A program made the translations under genes and the position numbers. This document shows, piece by piece, positions 6,706-16,779 of a stretch of DNA of 64,000 nt; position 1 is the first letter of the stretch; every line of letters begins with the position of its first letter. This stretch comes from JBBQFC01 sp038321615. Its GTDB lineage: Bacteria > Bacteroidota > Bacteroidia > Flavobacteriales_D > Cryomorphaceae. The stretch spans positions 1-64,000 of the forward strand of contig JBBQFC010000002.1 in assembly GCA_038321615.1 (NCBI GenBank), written 5' to 3'. The notes under the pieces are model-generated. The model was given only the letters and a program-made list of their open reading frames with translations, was not told the origin of the DNA and made no database searches.

Positions 6706-8793
6706 ATGAAATTAACTTTTGCTTCGTTCCTTGCCTTCATTGGAATTATTTGCTCTACTTCCGTTAATGCGCAGGAAGCGCACGATCATTTAAGGTGCCT
6801 TATGAATACCATGACAGAGGCCTATAAGGAAGCACATCCTGAAGCTGCTGAGATCATGGAACAAGAAACTCAAGAATTGGAAGATTTCACAAGAAACTTC
6901 GATGGAACTACTAATCGCTCCGAAGTATTGATCATTCCGGTAGTTTTTCACATCGTACATGCCAACGGAGTTGAAAATATTTCAAATGCTCAAGTATTGA
7001 GCGCTATGGAAGTTATAAACGAAGACTTCAACGCCTTGACACCTGGAGCTAATAATGTGGTGAGTCAATTTCAAAATATGGTGGGAAACGTAGAATTAGA
7101 ATTCCGATTAGCCAAGCTTGACCTAAATGGAAACTGCACGAATGGTATCATTCGAACGTTTAGTCAGCAAACCTTTAATGGTGGTGAGAATATTAAGGTG
7201 ATCTCTCCAACTTGGGGCCGAGCCAGTTATCTAAACATTTGGGTCTGCAATAATATTGACGGGGCTGCTGGTTACGCTTACTTGCCCGGAGGAGCACCTG
7301 TTGCGGGCGACGGTATTTTGTTACAACATGATTATGTGGGTAGAATCGGTACTTCCAATCAAACGCGCTCGCACGCTTTATCGCACGAGATAGGGCATTG
7401 GGCGAATTTGCGACACACCTGGGGGCAAACCGATACTCCTGCTCTTTCCATTAATTGCAGTGATGATGACGGCGTTGCTGATACGCCGAATACTATTGGT
7501 TGGACTTCTTGTAATCTGAGTGGTTCTACTTGTGGCACGTTGGATAATGTCCAAAATTTTATGGATTATTCATACTGCTACCGTATGTTCACAACTGGTC
7601 AGACCAACCAAATGCGTGCGGCTCTCAATTCTGGCATAGCCAGCCGAAACCAACTGCATACCCAAGCCAATTTATTGGAAACAGGAGTCATCGCTCCCGA
7701 TGTGCTTTGTGAAGCAGATTTTAGCGTCGAAGAAACCCGGGTAATATGCCCTGGAGATGTTGTCACTTTCGAAGATTATTCTTTTAATAGTCCGACCAGT
7801 TGGTTGTGGACTTTCGAAGGCGGCACCCCGGTTAGTTCTACCGCGTCTTCTCCAGAAGTGGTGTATAATTCGCCTGGTGTATATGATGTCACTTTATTTG
7901 TTAGCAACCCAAATGGAGGCTTAACGGAAGTTAAAAATGATTTCATTACCGTTCTGCCACAGGCCGATAATGCTGTACCATTTTATGAAAGTTTCGAGTC
8001 TTTTAATTCGCTGGAGCCGAATAATGAAAATTGGTTTGTTGTAAATCAGGATGGAGGAACTATCAAATGGCAATTGTCATCTAATGTTGGTTATTCCGGT
8101 TCAAAGAGCGTTTATGTCCGCGGTCGAAACAATACGAATGGAGCGGTTGAATTCCTTCAAAGCCCTACTTACGATCTGACGGATTTGGATGAGAATGCAG
8201 TGCTTACATTTAAATATGCACACGCGCAGCGTCAAGGATCCACAGCAGATCGTTTAAGGGTTTGGATTTCGAGAGATTGCGGGGATTCCTGGACCGTGCG
8301 GAGAACCATATCGATGCCCAATTTACCAACTGTTTCGGGTAATGTTGTAACAGAATTTGTTCCTTCAGGTCAAGCCGATTGGGCGGAAGTGAGTATCGAT
8401 AATATCGTGAGTACTTTCTTGACCAACGAATTTCGATTCCGATTTGAGTTCGAAAGTTTTAATGGAAACAATGTTTACATCGATGATATAAATATTATTG
8501 ATGGTTTAACGGTGGGAATCGACGAAGTCGATTTTGCTAAGGAAGTCACGCTGTTCCCAAATCCTACCAATGGAAATGCGCAGATCAGCTTAGATCTCCG
8601 CAGAAGTGGTTTGGTGAGCGTAAGAGTTCTCGATATTTCGGGTCGGACATTAAAACAAGTTAGCTCGCAATTGCGCAGCGTTGGAAGTCATGTTATCGAT
8701 ATCGAAATGAATGATATGAGCGCAGGGATGTATCTGGTGAGTATCGATTTTGAAGGTCAAAGTTTGATCGAAAAGTTAATCGTTCAACCATAA
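6706..8793 (+). CDS. Secreted M43-type zinc metalloprotease, T9SS-sorted (copy 1)
   Basis: A 695-aa exported protein. Residues 1-22 form a signal peptide ending in VNAQ. The catalytic domain spans about 75-330 with the metzincin site HEIGHWANLRH (H227, E228, H231, H237) and a Met-turn region around FMDYSYC, fitting the pappalysin/cytophagalysin group (MEROPS M43). A PKD domain follows (SWLWTFEGGTPV, SPGVYDVTLFVS), then a beta-sandwich region with a FYESFES opening. The C-terminal T9SS sorting domain (VTLFPNPTNGNAQISL ... GMYLVSI ... KLIVQP) predicts surface delivery. Between residues 22 and 75 is a likely short propeptide. A paralogue starts 19 bp downstream. Substrates are unknown. Confidence 0.93.
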   Translation: MKLTFASFLAFIGIICSTSVNAQEAHDHLRCLMNTMTEAYKEAHPEAAEIMEQETQELEDFTRNFDGTTNRSEVLIIPVVFHIVHANGVENISNAQVLSAMEVINEDFNALTPGANNVVSQFQNMVGNVELEFRLAKLDLNGNCTNGIIRTFSQQTFNGGENIKVISPTWGRASYLNIWVCNNIDGAAGYAYLPGGAPVAGDGILLQHDYVGRIGTSNQTRSHALSHEIGHWANLRHTWGQTDTPALSINCSDDDGVADTPNTIGWTSCNLSGSTCGTLDNVQNFMDYSYCYRMFTTGQTNQMRAALNSGIASRNQLHTQANLLETGVIAPDVLCEADFSVEETRVICPGDVVTFEDYSFNSPTSWLWTFEGGTPVSSTASSPEVVYNSPGVYDVTLFVSNPNGGLTEVKNDFITVLPQADNAVPFYESFESFNSLEPNNENWFVVNQDGGTIKWQLSSNVGYSGSKSVYVRGRNNTNGAVEFLQSPTYDLTDLDENAVLTFKYAHAQRQGSTADRLRVWISRDCGDSWTVRRTISMPNLPTVSGNVVTEFVPSGQADWAEVSIDNIVSTFLTNEFRFRFEFESFNGNNVYIDDINIIDGLTVGIDEVDFAKEVTLFPNPTNGNAQISLDLRRSGLVSVRVLDISGRTLKQVSSQLRSVGSHVIDIEMNDMSAGMYLVSIDFEGQSLIEKLIVQP

Positions 8794-8811
8794 TTGCTGC
8801 TTAATTCATTC

Positions 8812-10932
8812 ATGAAACGAAAATTGAATTCTCTACTTACCCGAGTTTTCTTGCTTGCGGTTACTGCTCTGTGGTACTTCGCTGCAGAAGCCCAATCTCT
8901 CGCAGATCCATCAGTTGCCACTCATTTACACTGCTACACGGCTCAGCAAGACTCACTTTGGAGGGCAGAACACCCCGAAATGAGCGACGAAATTAGGAGT
9001 GCCGAGTTGCTTCTTCAAAACGAATGGGAAACTTCCATAACGCGGGATACCGAATACCTGATTTCGGTGGTATTTCACATCGTCCACAACAATGGATCAG
9101 AGAATATCTCAGTCGACCAGATTGAAGATGCTATTCGGGTGATGAATGAAGATTTTAGTGCAACGAATTCAGGAGCGGGCAATGTGAATACAGCTTTCGC
9201 TCCTTTAGTTGCCGATGTGCAAGTAGGATTTGCATTGGCGCTGAGAGACCCTTTCGGGAATTGCACAAACGGCATCGTCCGCAGCCAAAGCATTACCACG
9301 CTCGAAGGTGGAGAAAATTTGAAACAAGTATCTCCCGTTTGGGATCGTGCTAGGTATCTCAATATATGGGTTTGTCAGGATATTGCAAGTGGAGCCGCGG
9401 GCTATACCCGATACCCATCTTCAGTAAATGGGCCTGGTGGTGCGCAGATTGATGGTATCGTTGTTCGAAGCGATTATGTCGGAGCAATCGGCACATCCAG
9501 TGTTCAGCGATCTCACACCCTCACTCATGAGGTAGGCCACTGGATTAACCTGCCCCATCTTTGGGGAAATAGCAATAACCCAGGCTTGGCGTCAAACTGC
9601 AATATCGATGATGGCGTGGCAGATACGCCAAATACGAAAGGCTGGACGACTTGCTCCATAAATGGCAATTCTTGTGGTTCCCTCGATAATGTGGAGAACT
9701 ATATGGAATATTCGTTTTGTTCGAAGATGTTTACGCTTGGCCAGGCTGCAAGGATGCACACGGCGCTGAATAGCAACGTGTCTCAACGCGTGAATCTCTG
9801 GCAGCCGGAAACGCTTGAATCTACGGGCGTATTTTTAGTCCCGGAAGTCTGCAGCGCAGATTTTACCGCAGATAAGCGATTGATTTGTTTAGGCGATTCG
9901 ATTTCCTTTACCGATCTATCATCCAGCGCGGCCACGGATCGGATATGGACATTTGAAGCTGGCTCGCCGCCCACAAGTTCCAGCGCAAATCCGGTGGTGA
10001 CTTACAATACACCTGGTATTTACGCTGTGAGCGTTCAAGTGAGCGATGGGCAAAATACCTTTTCAGAAGCTGAGATAAATTATATCCGAGTGCTCGACAG
10101 CGCCAATACCGGGTTGCCATTTTACGAGGGCTTTGAGGGCATGTCCGATTTCAACGTTAATTCTTCCGATCAGTGGTTCACTAGCAATCAGGAAGGATCG
10201 ATTGATTGGTCAATAACGAACGAAGCCGCATATTCCGGTAATTATTCAGCCTTCGTTAGGGGCTACGTCAATGGTTCCGAAAACGTAGAACAATTGCTGA
10301 GTCAGACCTTTGAACTAAACGGGATTACAGAAGACCCGGTTCTGACCTTCCGGTACGCATGTGCACGCCGCAGCCAACAAAGTGCCGATAGATTGAGGGT
10401 TTATATATCAAAGGATTGTGGAGAAAGTTGGAGTCTGAGAAAAGTTATTTCTGGAGATGCACTCTACACTGTTCCCGAAACTTTTTCTCAGGAATTCTAT
10501 CCAGAAAGTACAGACGATTGGGACGAATCCGTCATTTCGAGCATCGTGCCGATTTTTCACACCTCTTACTTTAGGGTGCGTTTTGAATTCCTTAGCGATG
10601 CCGGTAATAATTTCTTTTTGGATGATATCAACCTATCCGACCCCACTGTATTGTCAGCAACCGATAATGCGAGTCTGAAGGGCAGAATAACCATCTATCC
10701 AAATCCGGCAAATGGATCGGTAAATATTGACCTGGCGACTATTCAAAAAGGGATTGTAGAACTCCAAATATTCGATCTTTCTGGTAGGTTGGTTCACGCC
10801 GAACAATGGTTCCAAATCCAGGAAAGCGGTGCTAGAGAGATAGACCTTTCCGGACTTGTCAACGGGCTCTATGTGGTTCAACTTTACGCCGAAGGCCAGC
10901 ATTACTCCGATAAAATTATCGTGCAGCGTTAA
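8812..10932 (+). CDS. Secreted M43-type zinc metalloprotease, T9SS-sorted (copy 2)
   Basis: A 706-aa paralogue of the preceding protease with the same order of parts: signal peptide (ending AAEAQ), catalytic domain with HEVGHWINLPH and a conserved DDGVADTPNT stretch, Met-turn region around YMEYSFC, PKD-like domain, beta-sandwich segment and T9SS sorting domain (ITIYPNPANGSVNIDL ... GLYVVQLYAEG). All zinc ligands and the catalytic Glu are intact. The 18-bp gap after copy 1 and lack of a terminator suggest one transcript born from tandem duplication. Its TAA overlaps the stop of the convergent gene at 10929. Confidence 0.93.
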   Translation: MKRKLNSLLTRVFLLAVTALWYFAAEAQSLADPSVATHLHCYTAQQDSLWRAEHPEMSDEIRSAELLLQNEWETSITRDTEYLISVVFHIVHNNGSENISVDQIEDAIRVMNEDFSATNSGAGNVNTAFAPLVADVQVGFALALRDPFGNCTNGIVRSQSITTLEGGENLKQVSPVWDRARYLNIWVCQDIASGAAGYTRYPSSVNGPGGAQIDGIVVRSDYVGAIGTSSVQRSHTLTHEVGHWINLPHLWGNSNNPGLASNCNIDDGVADTPNTKGWTTCSINGNSCGSLDNVENYMEYSFCSKMFTLGQAARMHTALNSNVSQRVNLWQPETLESTGVFLVPEVCSADFTADKRLICLGDSISFTDLSSSAATDRIWTFEAGSPPTSSSANPVVTYNTPGIYAVSVQVSDGQNTFSEAEINYIRVLDSANTGLPFYEGFEGMSDFNVNSSDQWFTSNQEGSIDWSITNEAAYSGNYSAFVRGYVNGSENVEQLLSQTFELNGITEDPVLTFRYACARRSQQSADRLRVYISKDCGESWSLRKVISGDALYTVPETFSQEFYPESTDDWDESVISSIVPIFHTSYFRVRFEFLSDAGNNFFLDDINLSDPTVLSATDNASLKGRITIYPNPANGSVNIDLATIQKGIVELQIFDLSGRLVHAEQWFQIQESGAREIDLSGLVNGLYVVQLYAEGQHYSDKIIVQR

Positions 10933-11360
10933 TTCGCTTCGACCTTTTTGCCCACAAGTATGGCGACACAACCTTGCGGGTTGATTTGCACATCTTTTTG
11001 AGCCGGAATTTGCAGATTTATAATGAGTTCTTGGGTTCCAGATACCCTGAAGTCGAAGTGGTCGCTGTGATCGTTCGTATTGTTATAAATCTCATTCCCA
11101 TCCAAATCAGTTACTTGAAAGGACGCCTGGCCCAACATAGATTGGGTACAAACTAAAAGCCTGTAATCAGTGCCAGCATAGAAGGTCATTTGAGCTTCGG
11201 CAATATCGCCCGGCATCAGCTTGGCAGCATTAAAGTTTTCGTTTGGAACATATCCGCTCATAGCCTCTTTACAATTGTTTTTTACAAATGGGCGGCATTG
11301 AGCACTCGCAAACTGAGTGAATCCAGAAAGGAGAACAATGGAGAGAAGGAGAGTTTTCAA
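10929..11360 (-). CDS. Secreted hypothetical protein (143 aa)
   Basis: A small exported protein of unknown function. Residues 1-20 form a clear signal peptide (LLLSIVLLSGFTQFASAQ). The mature part is beta-rich, with four cysteines (C22, C30, C68 and one near residue 131) that could pair after export. The only start that keeps the signal peptide is TTG at 11360, since an in-frame stop lies 24 bp upstream and the next ATG is past residue 45. It is convergent with the second metalloprotease, their stop codons overlapping in TTAA. Confidence 0.7.
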   Translation of the reverse strand: MKTLLLSIVLLSGFTQFASAQCRPFVKNNCKEAMSGYVPNENFNAAKLMPGDIAEAQMTFYAGTDYRLLVCTQSMLGQASFQVTDLDGNEIYNNTNDHSDHFDFRVSGTQELIINLQIPAQKDVQINPQGCVAILVGKKVEAN

Positions 11361-11377
11361 AACTTTAGGGGTGGGGG

Positions 11378-12289
11378 TTAGCTAGTATATTTGGTTCGGA
11401 TTTCAGATACCACTTTGCTTATTTCAGCTAGCTTGGTCTTGCTCATTTGAGCCGGTGGATTCCCTCCGATCACGGTGGTTCCATCTTCCGCTTTGGTTAC
11501 TGATGCTATGCCCTTTGTTACAGTTACATCGGCATAAGCGCTTTCGATATTGTTTAAATCAGCAAGAATATCGTCGAGCTGGCCGCTCGAATTATAGGCT
11601 TGCACCAATTCTTGCAAATTATCGAGTGATAGTTTCTGTTCGGCTATTCGTTGTATAAGTCCTGGGTCGGCATTACCAGGTTTGGAAGCAATTGTGGTTG
11701 AAAGGTACAGACCTTCTATCCAACCTGCAGCAATGATCATAGCTGAGATATGGTCGCGGCCGTTCTCTTTCAGGTAAGCATCGAGCATAAAGTAAGTTTC
11801 AGAGATGATATTTAGAAGGGAGTCGCGATTTTCAAGATTCATTTCCATGCGCTCTATGGCGCTCTCATCAAAAGCTTTGGACACCCCTAATTTATCAGCC
11901 AATTTCTTGGTACAAGAAAGGTAGATTATGGATTCTTGATTTTGATTAAAGATACTGGCGTAGCTTAAATCTGCACCGTAGATTCCTAAATTTAGCGCTT
12001 GGCTTCTCGCGGAAGTATAATCGTTTACACGTTTTACGTCGCTTAGCAAATTCACTTCATAACTTGCTCCAGCTCTCTTGAGCAAAGTAGCCATTTCCAT
12101 GGGCGAAGGAACCGAATAAAATATTTCTTGAATTTTCTCCGCCTTTTCGGCTCCCAGGGTATCTGAGCCACCGGAATTAGAGGTGTTTGTAATTCCGTCG
12201 TCACTGCGCTGACTATCGCCACATGATTGCAGAAATAGGAGGCCAGAGAGTTGAAATATCAGACAAGTGCCGGCAAAAAATCTTTTCAT
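11378..12289 (-). CDS. Lipoprotein of unknown function (303 aa)
   Basis: Exported lipoprotein: a 22-residue signal peptide ends in the lipobox LQSC (C23), followed by a polar, low-complexity linker (G, D, S, N, T) to about residue 45. The rest is mainly helical and acidic, reminiscent of helical-bundle periplasmic proteins, with no recognised domain. A promoter element TACATTTG lies 17 bp before the ATG. The next gene in the same direction starts 17 bp beyond its stop, so the two may be cotranscribed. No function is proposed. Confidence 0.75.
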   Translation of the reverse strand: MKRFFAGTCLIFQLSGLLFLQSCGDSQRSDDGITNTSNSGGSDTLGAEKAEKIQEIFYSVPSPMEMATLLKRAGASYEVNLLSDVKRVNDYTSARSQALNLGIYGADLSYASIFNQNQESIIYLSCTKKLADKLGVSKAFDESAIERMEMNLENRDSLLNIISETYFMLDAYLKENGRDHISAMIIAAGWIEGLYLSTTIASKPGNADPGLIQRIAEQKLSLDNLQELVQAYNSSGQLDDILADLNNIESAYADVTVTKGIASVTKAEDGTTVIGGNPPAQMSKTKLAEISKVVSEIRTKYTS

Positions 12290-12306
12290 ATCAGAATTTT
12301 GAAAAT

Positions 12307-12314
12307 CAAATGTA
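12307..12314 (-). promoter_or_regulatory. Bacteroidota -7 element for the lipoprotein gene
   Basis: TACATTTG on the minus strand, exact TAnnTTTG match, 17 bp before the ATG at 12289. Confidence 0.5.
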
Positions 12315-12420
12315 AATGCATTAGTTGCATTTACCGATTATAGGTCGCAAATCCTTCAACAGGGCGGTGTTGATCGGATTTTACTTTCTTAACACAGAGA
12401 ATGTTTCGTTTGGTGATGGA

Positions 12421-15207
12421 TTAATGGGCAGCTAGCCAATTTACTCCGGTGTCCACTTCCACTTCAATTGGCACCTTCAGTTTCCCGATAGCTTCTACCA
12501 TCCCTTGTACGATCAATGGTTTAATAGTTTCGAGCTCCGATTTTAAGACGTCAAACACTAATTCATCGTGTACTTGCAAGATCATTTTACTTTGAAGGTT
12601 GGCAGCTAGAAGCGATTCTTCTATTCGAATCATCGCTATCTTGATCATATCGGCTGCCGAACCTTGGATGGGAGCGTTTATGGCGTTGCGTTCTGCAAAG
12701 CCTCTTACGGTGGGGTTTCTATTGTTTATATCCTTAAGATAGCGTCGTCGCTTCATAATAGTCTCCACATATCCATGGTCTCTTGCAAAAGTAATCTGCG
12801 CATCCATGTAGGATTTTATACCGGGGTATTTGTCGAAGTAGTTTTGAATGAGCTCAGCCGCTTCCGATCGGGAAATTTGAAGGCGTTGCGAAAGGCCAAA
12901 AGCAGAGATACCATAGATTATCCCAAAATTCACCATTTTGGCTTTCGATCGCATATCGCGGTTTACGTCGGCTACATCCACATCAAAAACCTTAGCGGCC
13001 GTTGCCGTATGAATATCAATTCCGTTTTGAAAGGCTTCAAGCATAGCAATATCGCCGCTCAGCTCCGCAATAAGTCGAAGCTCAATTTGAGAATAATCGG
13101 CTGCCAGAATAATGTGATGTTCATCGGTCGCGATGAAAGCCTTCCGCACTTCTCTTCCGCGGGCTGTGCGAATTGGAATGTTCTGCAAATTTGGGTTTTG
13201 GGAACTCAAACGCCCGGTAGCGGCCACCGCCTGCATGTAGGTAGTGTGAATTCTTTTATCGCGCGGATTAATCAATTCCGGAAGGGCATCTACATAGGTG
13301 CTTTTCAATTTTGTTACTTGCCGATAATCTAAAATTTGGGATACGATCGGGTGTGTTTCCGAGAGCCGAAGAAGGGTTTCTTCATTGGTGGCGTATTGTC
13401 CAGTGGCTGTTTTTTTGGGCTTTTCTTCTATCTTTAACTCTTCAAAGAGTATGATGCCCAATTGTTTAGGACTCGCAATATTGAAGGCCTTTCCTGCCGA
13501 CTCATAAATCTGATCAACTAATTCGGCGGCTGCTTTATCGAGCTCTTTCGATATTTTGGAGAGCGCATCAAGGTCAATATTTACACCGGCTGCTTCCATT
13601 CGAGCCAGTACGGGCATCAGTGGCATTTCTATATCGCCGAGGAGGGATTCTAAGCCATCGATTTCTTTTACTTTCTGGCTGAAAATCTCATATAAGCGGA
13701 AAGTAATATCGGCATCTTCGCAGGCGTAGGGGGCGACTTCCGCAATAGGTATATCGCGCATACTCTTTTGTCCTTTTCCTTTTTTCCCAATCAACGATTC
13801 TATGGAGATAGGTCGATACCCAAGGTAAGTTTCGGAGAGCTCATCCATGCTATGCTTCATATCCGGCTGGAGTAGGTAATGAGCCAGCATAGTGTCGTAC
13901 ATCGTTCCCGCCACTTCTACTCCCTGCCATAGGAGCACGGTGATATCGTACTTTAAGTTGTGGCCAATCTTCAACACTTTTGTGTCTGCGAAAAAAGGTA
14001 TAAACTCTTTGAGAATGAACTGAGCGGCGTTTTTGTTATCTGGAATCGGCACGTAATAACCCTCATTGGCCTTCCAGGAAAAGGCGATACCGACGAGGTC
14101 GGCTTTATGGGCATCAACAGAAGTTGTTTCGGTATCGAAGCAAACAATTTTTTGTTTTGCCAAATCGGCTATAAATGCGGCGCGTTTATCCTTGGTGTCA
14201 ATAAGCCGATACTTCGCTTTCTCTGCGTCGAAGGTTTGCATTTCGCTTGGCAACGTGTTTTCTACCTCTTGGCCGGCTATGCTGAATAAATCCATCTGAT
14301 TGCCGGCGGTAGGCGCATTGCCCATTTTTTCGCCAAGCAATCGCTCGGAAAGCGATCGAAACTCCAGCTGGGCAAATATATCGCGGAGCAATTCTTTGTC
14401 GGGCTCTTCCATAATGAGAAGTTCGGGCTGGAATTCGACCGGAACATCGCAAATAATGGTAGCGAGCTTTCGAGAAAGCCGCGCCTGGTCAGCAAACTGA
14501 ATAACGTTTTCGCGCTGTTTTCCTTTCAATTCATCGGCGTGGGCAATAAGACCTTCAATATCGCCGTATTGGGCGATTAATTTTGTGGCGGTCTTTTCGC
14601 CGATGCCTGGTATGCCGGGAATATTATCCACGGCGTCGCCCCATAGCCCTAGCATATCGATCACTTGATCGGGTCGAGAAATGCCAAATCGCTCGCAGAC
14701 TTCCTTCACGCCCCAAATTTCATTTGAATTACCCTGGCGTCCGGGTTTCAAGATTTTGATCTTGTCGCTAACCAATTGACCAAAGTCCTTATCGGGAGTC
14801 ACCATATAAACTTCGTAGCCTTCTCGTTCCGCCTGCTTGGCAAGTGTACCTATTACGTCGTCGGCTTCGTAACCAGCCATTTCGACAATAGGAATCTTAA
14901 ACCCTTCAATAATCTTTCGGATGTAGGGAATAGAGCGCTTAATATCATCGGGTGTTTCTTCGCGATTGGCTTTGTACGCGGGGAAATCGTCGTTGCGAAA
15001 AACACTGCCTGGAAGGTCGAAAGCCACCGCCATGTGGGTGGGTTGATGCGTGTTGATGACATCGAGCAGCGTATTAGTAAATCCAAACATGGCCGAAGTA
15101 TTCATGCCGGCGGAATTTACGCGCGGGCTGCGGATGAAGGCGTAATAGGCTCTGTAAATAAGGGCGTAGGCGTCGAGAAGAAATATTTTTTTGGCAGGTT
15201 CGCTCAT
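12421..15207 (-). CDS. polA: DNA polymerase I
   Basis: A 928-aa family A polymerase with three domains: N-terminal 5'-3' exonuclease (about 1-290, FLLDAYALIYRAYYAF and GYEADDVIGTLA), a 3'-5' exonuclease (about 330-520, with the acidic FDTETTS motif retained, so proofreading looks active) and the polymerase (about 560-928). Motif A is DYSQIELRLIAELSGD, motif B RSKAKMVNFGIIYG, motif C QVHDELVFDV. It removes RNA primers and fills gaps in lagging-strand synthesis and repair. ATG at 15207 (MSEPAKK) is preferred over an ATG 33 nt upstream, which adds residues not expected in the family. Confidence 0.97.
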   Translation of the reverse strand: MSEPAKKIFLLDAYALIYRAYYAFIRSPRVNSAGMNTSAMFGFTNTLLDVINTHQPTHMAVAFDLPGSVFRNDDFPAYKANREETPDDIKRSIPYIRKIIEGFKIPIVEMAGYEADDVIGTLAKQAEREGYEVYMVTPDKDFGQLVSDKIKILKPGRQGNSNEIWGVKEVCERFGISRPDQVIDMLGLWGDAVDNIPGIPGIGEKTATKLIAQYGDIEGLIAHADELKGKQRENVIQFADQARLSRKLATIICDVPVEFQPELLIMEEPDKELLRDIFAQLEFRSLSERLLGEKMGNAPTAGNQMDLFSIAGQEVENTLPSEMQTFDAEKAKYRLIDTKDKRAAFIADLAKQKIVCFDTETTSVDAHKADLVGIAFSWKANEGYYVPIPDNKNAAQFILKEFIPFFADTKVLKIGHNLKYDITVLLWQGVEVAGTMYDTMLAHYLLQPDMKHSMDELSETYLGYRPISIESLIGKKGKGQKSMRDIPIAEVAPYACEDADITFRLYEIFSQKVKEIDGLESLLGDIEMPLMPVLARMEAAGVNIDLDALSKISKELDKAAAELVDQIYESAGKAFNIASPKQLGIILFEELKIEEKPKKTATGQYATNEETLLRLSETHPIVSQILDYRQVTKLKSTYVDALPELINPRDKRIHTTYMQAVAATGRLSSQNPNLQNIPIRTARGREVRKAFIATDEHHIILAADYSQIELRLIAELSGDIAMLEAFQNGIDIHTATAAKVFDVDVADVNRDMRSKAKMVNFGIIYGISAFGLSQRLQISRSEAAELIQNYFDKYPGIKSYMDAQITFARDHGYVETIMKRRRYLKDINNRNPTVRGFAERNAINAPIQGSAADMIKIAMIRIEESLLAANLQSKMILQVHDELVFDVLKSELETIKPLIVQGMVEAIGKLKVPIEVEVDTGVNWLAAH

Positions 15208-15263
15208 GGACTTCGGTGATGAAGCCCCGAAGATAAGCATGCCTGTGGGAATGAAAACCGAGA

Positions 15264-16736
15264 TTAGCCTATTTCGTAGGTAGTTCCTTCCGGACCGTCT
15301 TTGAGAGTGATTCCCATTGTGGTCATTGCCTGGCGAATCTGATCAGCAGTAGTAAAATCTTTGCTCATTTTGGCTCCCTTTCGCAGTTGGATTAGGAGTT
15401 CGATGAGATCGCCTTCTTTTCCACTTTCCAAACTTCTTTCATCGCTTTCGGCTTTAAACCCGAGTACATCGAAAACAAAAGTGTCGAGCAAGTTTTTTAA
15501 ATCAGCCAAATCGGATTCGGTAGCAGTGAGCGTTCCAGATGCCAATAGGTTGATATTCTTGATAATTTCAAAAATATTGGCGAGAAGAATGGGCGTATTG
15601 AAATCATCGTTCATAGCTGCTTGGCAGGCTTCGCGAAGGGTTTCTATCTCGACGGTGCTCGCAGAAGCAGGTTTGATTTTAACCAAGGTATGTCGAGCTT
15701 CCATCATGCGCTTATAGCCTTTTTCGGCTGCACGTAAAGCATCGTTCGAGAAATCGAGGGTACTGGAATAATGGCATTGAAGCATAAAGAAGCGAACAGT
15801 CATTGGGCTGAAGCCCTGCTCCAAAAGCTTGTGATTTCCGGTAATTAACTCTTCAGGGGTAAATCCATTCCCTTCCGATTTTGCCATTTTCCGGCCGTTC
15901 ACGGTTAGCATGTTGCCGTGCATCCAAAAGCGCGCACCAGCCTTGCCGGTGGCTCCTGTATTTTGGGCAATCTCACATTCGTGATGTGGAAATTTCAAAT
16001 CCATACCACCACCGTGAATGTCAAACTCCTTACCGAGGTATTTGGTACTCATAGCCGAACACTCTAAGTGCCAACCTGGGAACCCTTCGCCCCAAGGTGA
16101 GGGCCAATGCATAAGATGATTGCTTTCAGCTTTTTTCCAAATCGAAAAATCCAGGGGATCTCTTTTTTCATTTTGGCCTTCTGTATTTCGCGTGTTGGCG
16201 ATTAAATCGTCAATATTTCGGCCTGATAGGGCTCCGTAATTATGTGAAGTATTGTACTTGCGGACATCGAAATATACCGAACCATTAGATTCATACGCCA
16301 AACCCTTTTCGATAATCGTTTTCACCATCTCCATTTGCTCAATGATATGACCCGTTGCCGTTGGCTCGATAGAAGGGGGTAAAATGTTGAAGAGCCGCAT
16401 CACATCATGAAAACCGTTGGTGTACTTCTGTACGATTTCCATAGGTTCGAGCGCTTCTAGGCGGGCTTTTTTGCCGATTTTATCTTCACCAGCGTCAGCG
16501 TCATCTACCAAGTGACCCACGTCGGTGATATTGCGAACGTACCGCACCTTATAACCTAAATAGAGCAGGTACCGGTATACCATATCAAAAGTCAGAAAAG
16601 TGCGGACATTTCCTAAGTGCACGTCGCTGTATACGGTGGGACCGCAAACATAAAGCCCTACATGCGGCGGGGCAATAGGGGTAAAAATTTCTTTTTTCCG
16701 GGAGAGGGAGTTGTAAATCTCCAGACTGGTTTTCAT
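15264..16736 (-). CDS. cysS: Cysteine-tRNA ligase
   Basis: A 490-aa class I aminoacyl-tRNA synthetase that charges tRNA-Cys. The zinc-site cysteine is in VCGPTVYSDVHLGN, which also holds the HIGH-type motif, and the KMSKS motif is KMAKSEGN. CSAMSTKYLG and HGGGMDLKFPHHECE, typical for CysS, are in the middle; the C-terminal helical domain is complete. The ATG at 16736 (MKTSLEIYNS) fits the family start; the frame extends upstream but only through promoter DNA. It lies 56 bp upstream of polA on the same strand. Confidence 0.97.
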   Translation of the reverse strand: MKTSLEIYNSLSRKKEIFTPIAPPHVGLYVCGPTVYSDVHLGNVRTFLTFDMVYRYLLYLGYKVRYVRNITDVGHLVDDADAGEDKIGKKARLEALEPMEIVQKYTNGFHDVMRLFNILPPSIEPTATGHIIEQMEMVKTIIEKGLAYESNGSVYFDVRKYNTSHNYGALSGRNIDDLIANTRNTEGQNEKRDPLDFSIWKKAESNHLMHWPSPWGEGFPGWHLECSAMSTKYLGKEFDIHGGGMDLKFPHHECEIAQNTGATGKAGARFWMHGNMLTVNGRKMAKSEGNGFTPEELITGNHKLLEQGFSPMTVRFFMLQCHYSSTLDFSNDALRAAEKGYKRMMEARHTLVKIKPASASTVEIETLREACQAAMNDDFNTPILLANIFEIIKNINLLASGTLTATESDLADLKNLLDTFVFDVLGFKAESDERSLESGKEGDLIELLIQLRKGAKMSKDFTTADQIRQAMTTMGITLKDGPEGTTYEIG

Positions 16737-16770
16737 TGTAAAAGGGAGAATAGGGCTAATAGGACGCGGC

Positions 16771-16778
16771 CAAATGTA
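16771..16778 (-). promoter_or_regulatory. Bacteroidota -7 element for cysS
   Basis: TACATTTG on the minus strand, exact match, 34 bp before the cysS ATG. It overlaps no coding sequence if cysS starts at 16736, which supports that start. Confidence 0.45.
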
Positions 16779-16779
16779 C

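Noticed and set aside
12664..13332. A 222-aa plus-strand open frame opposite polA
   Set aside because: It is antisense to conserved polymerase motifs, has no recognisable product and no upstream promoter or signal; the frame is open because of codon bias on the other strand.
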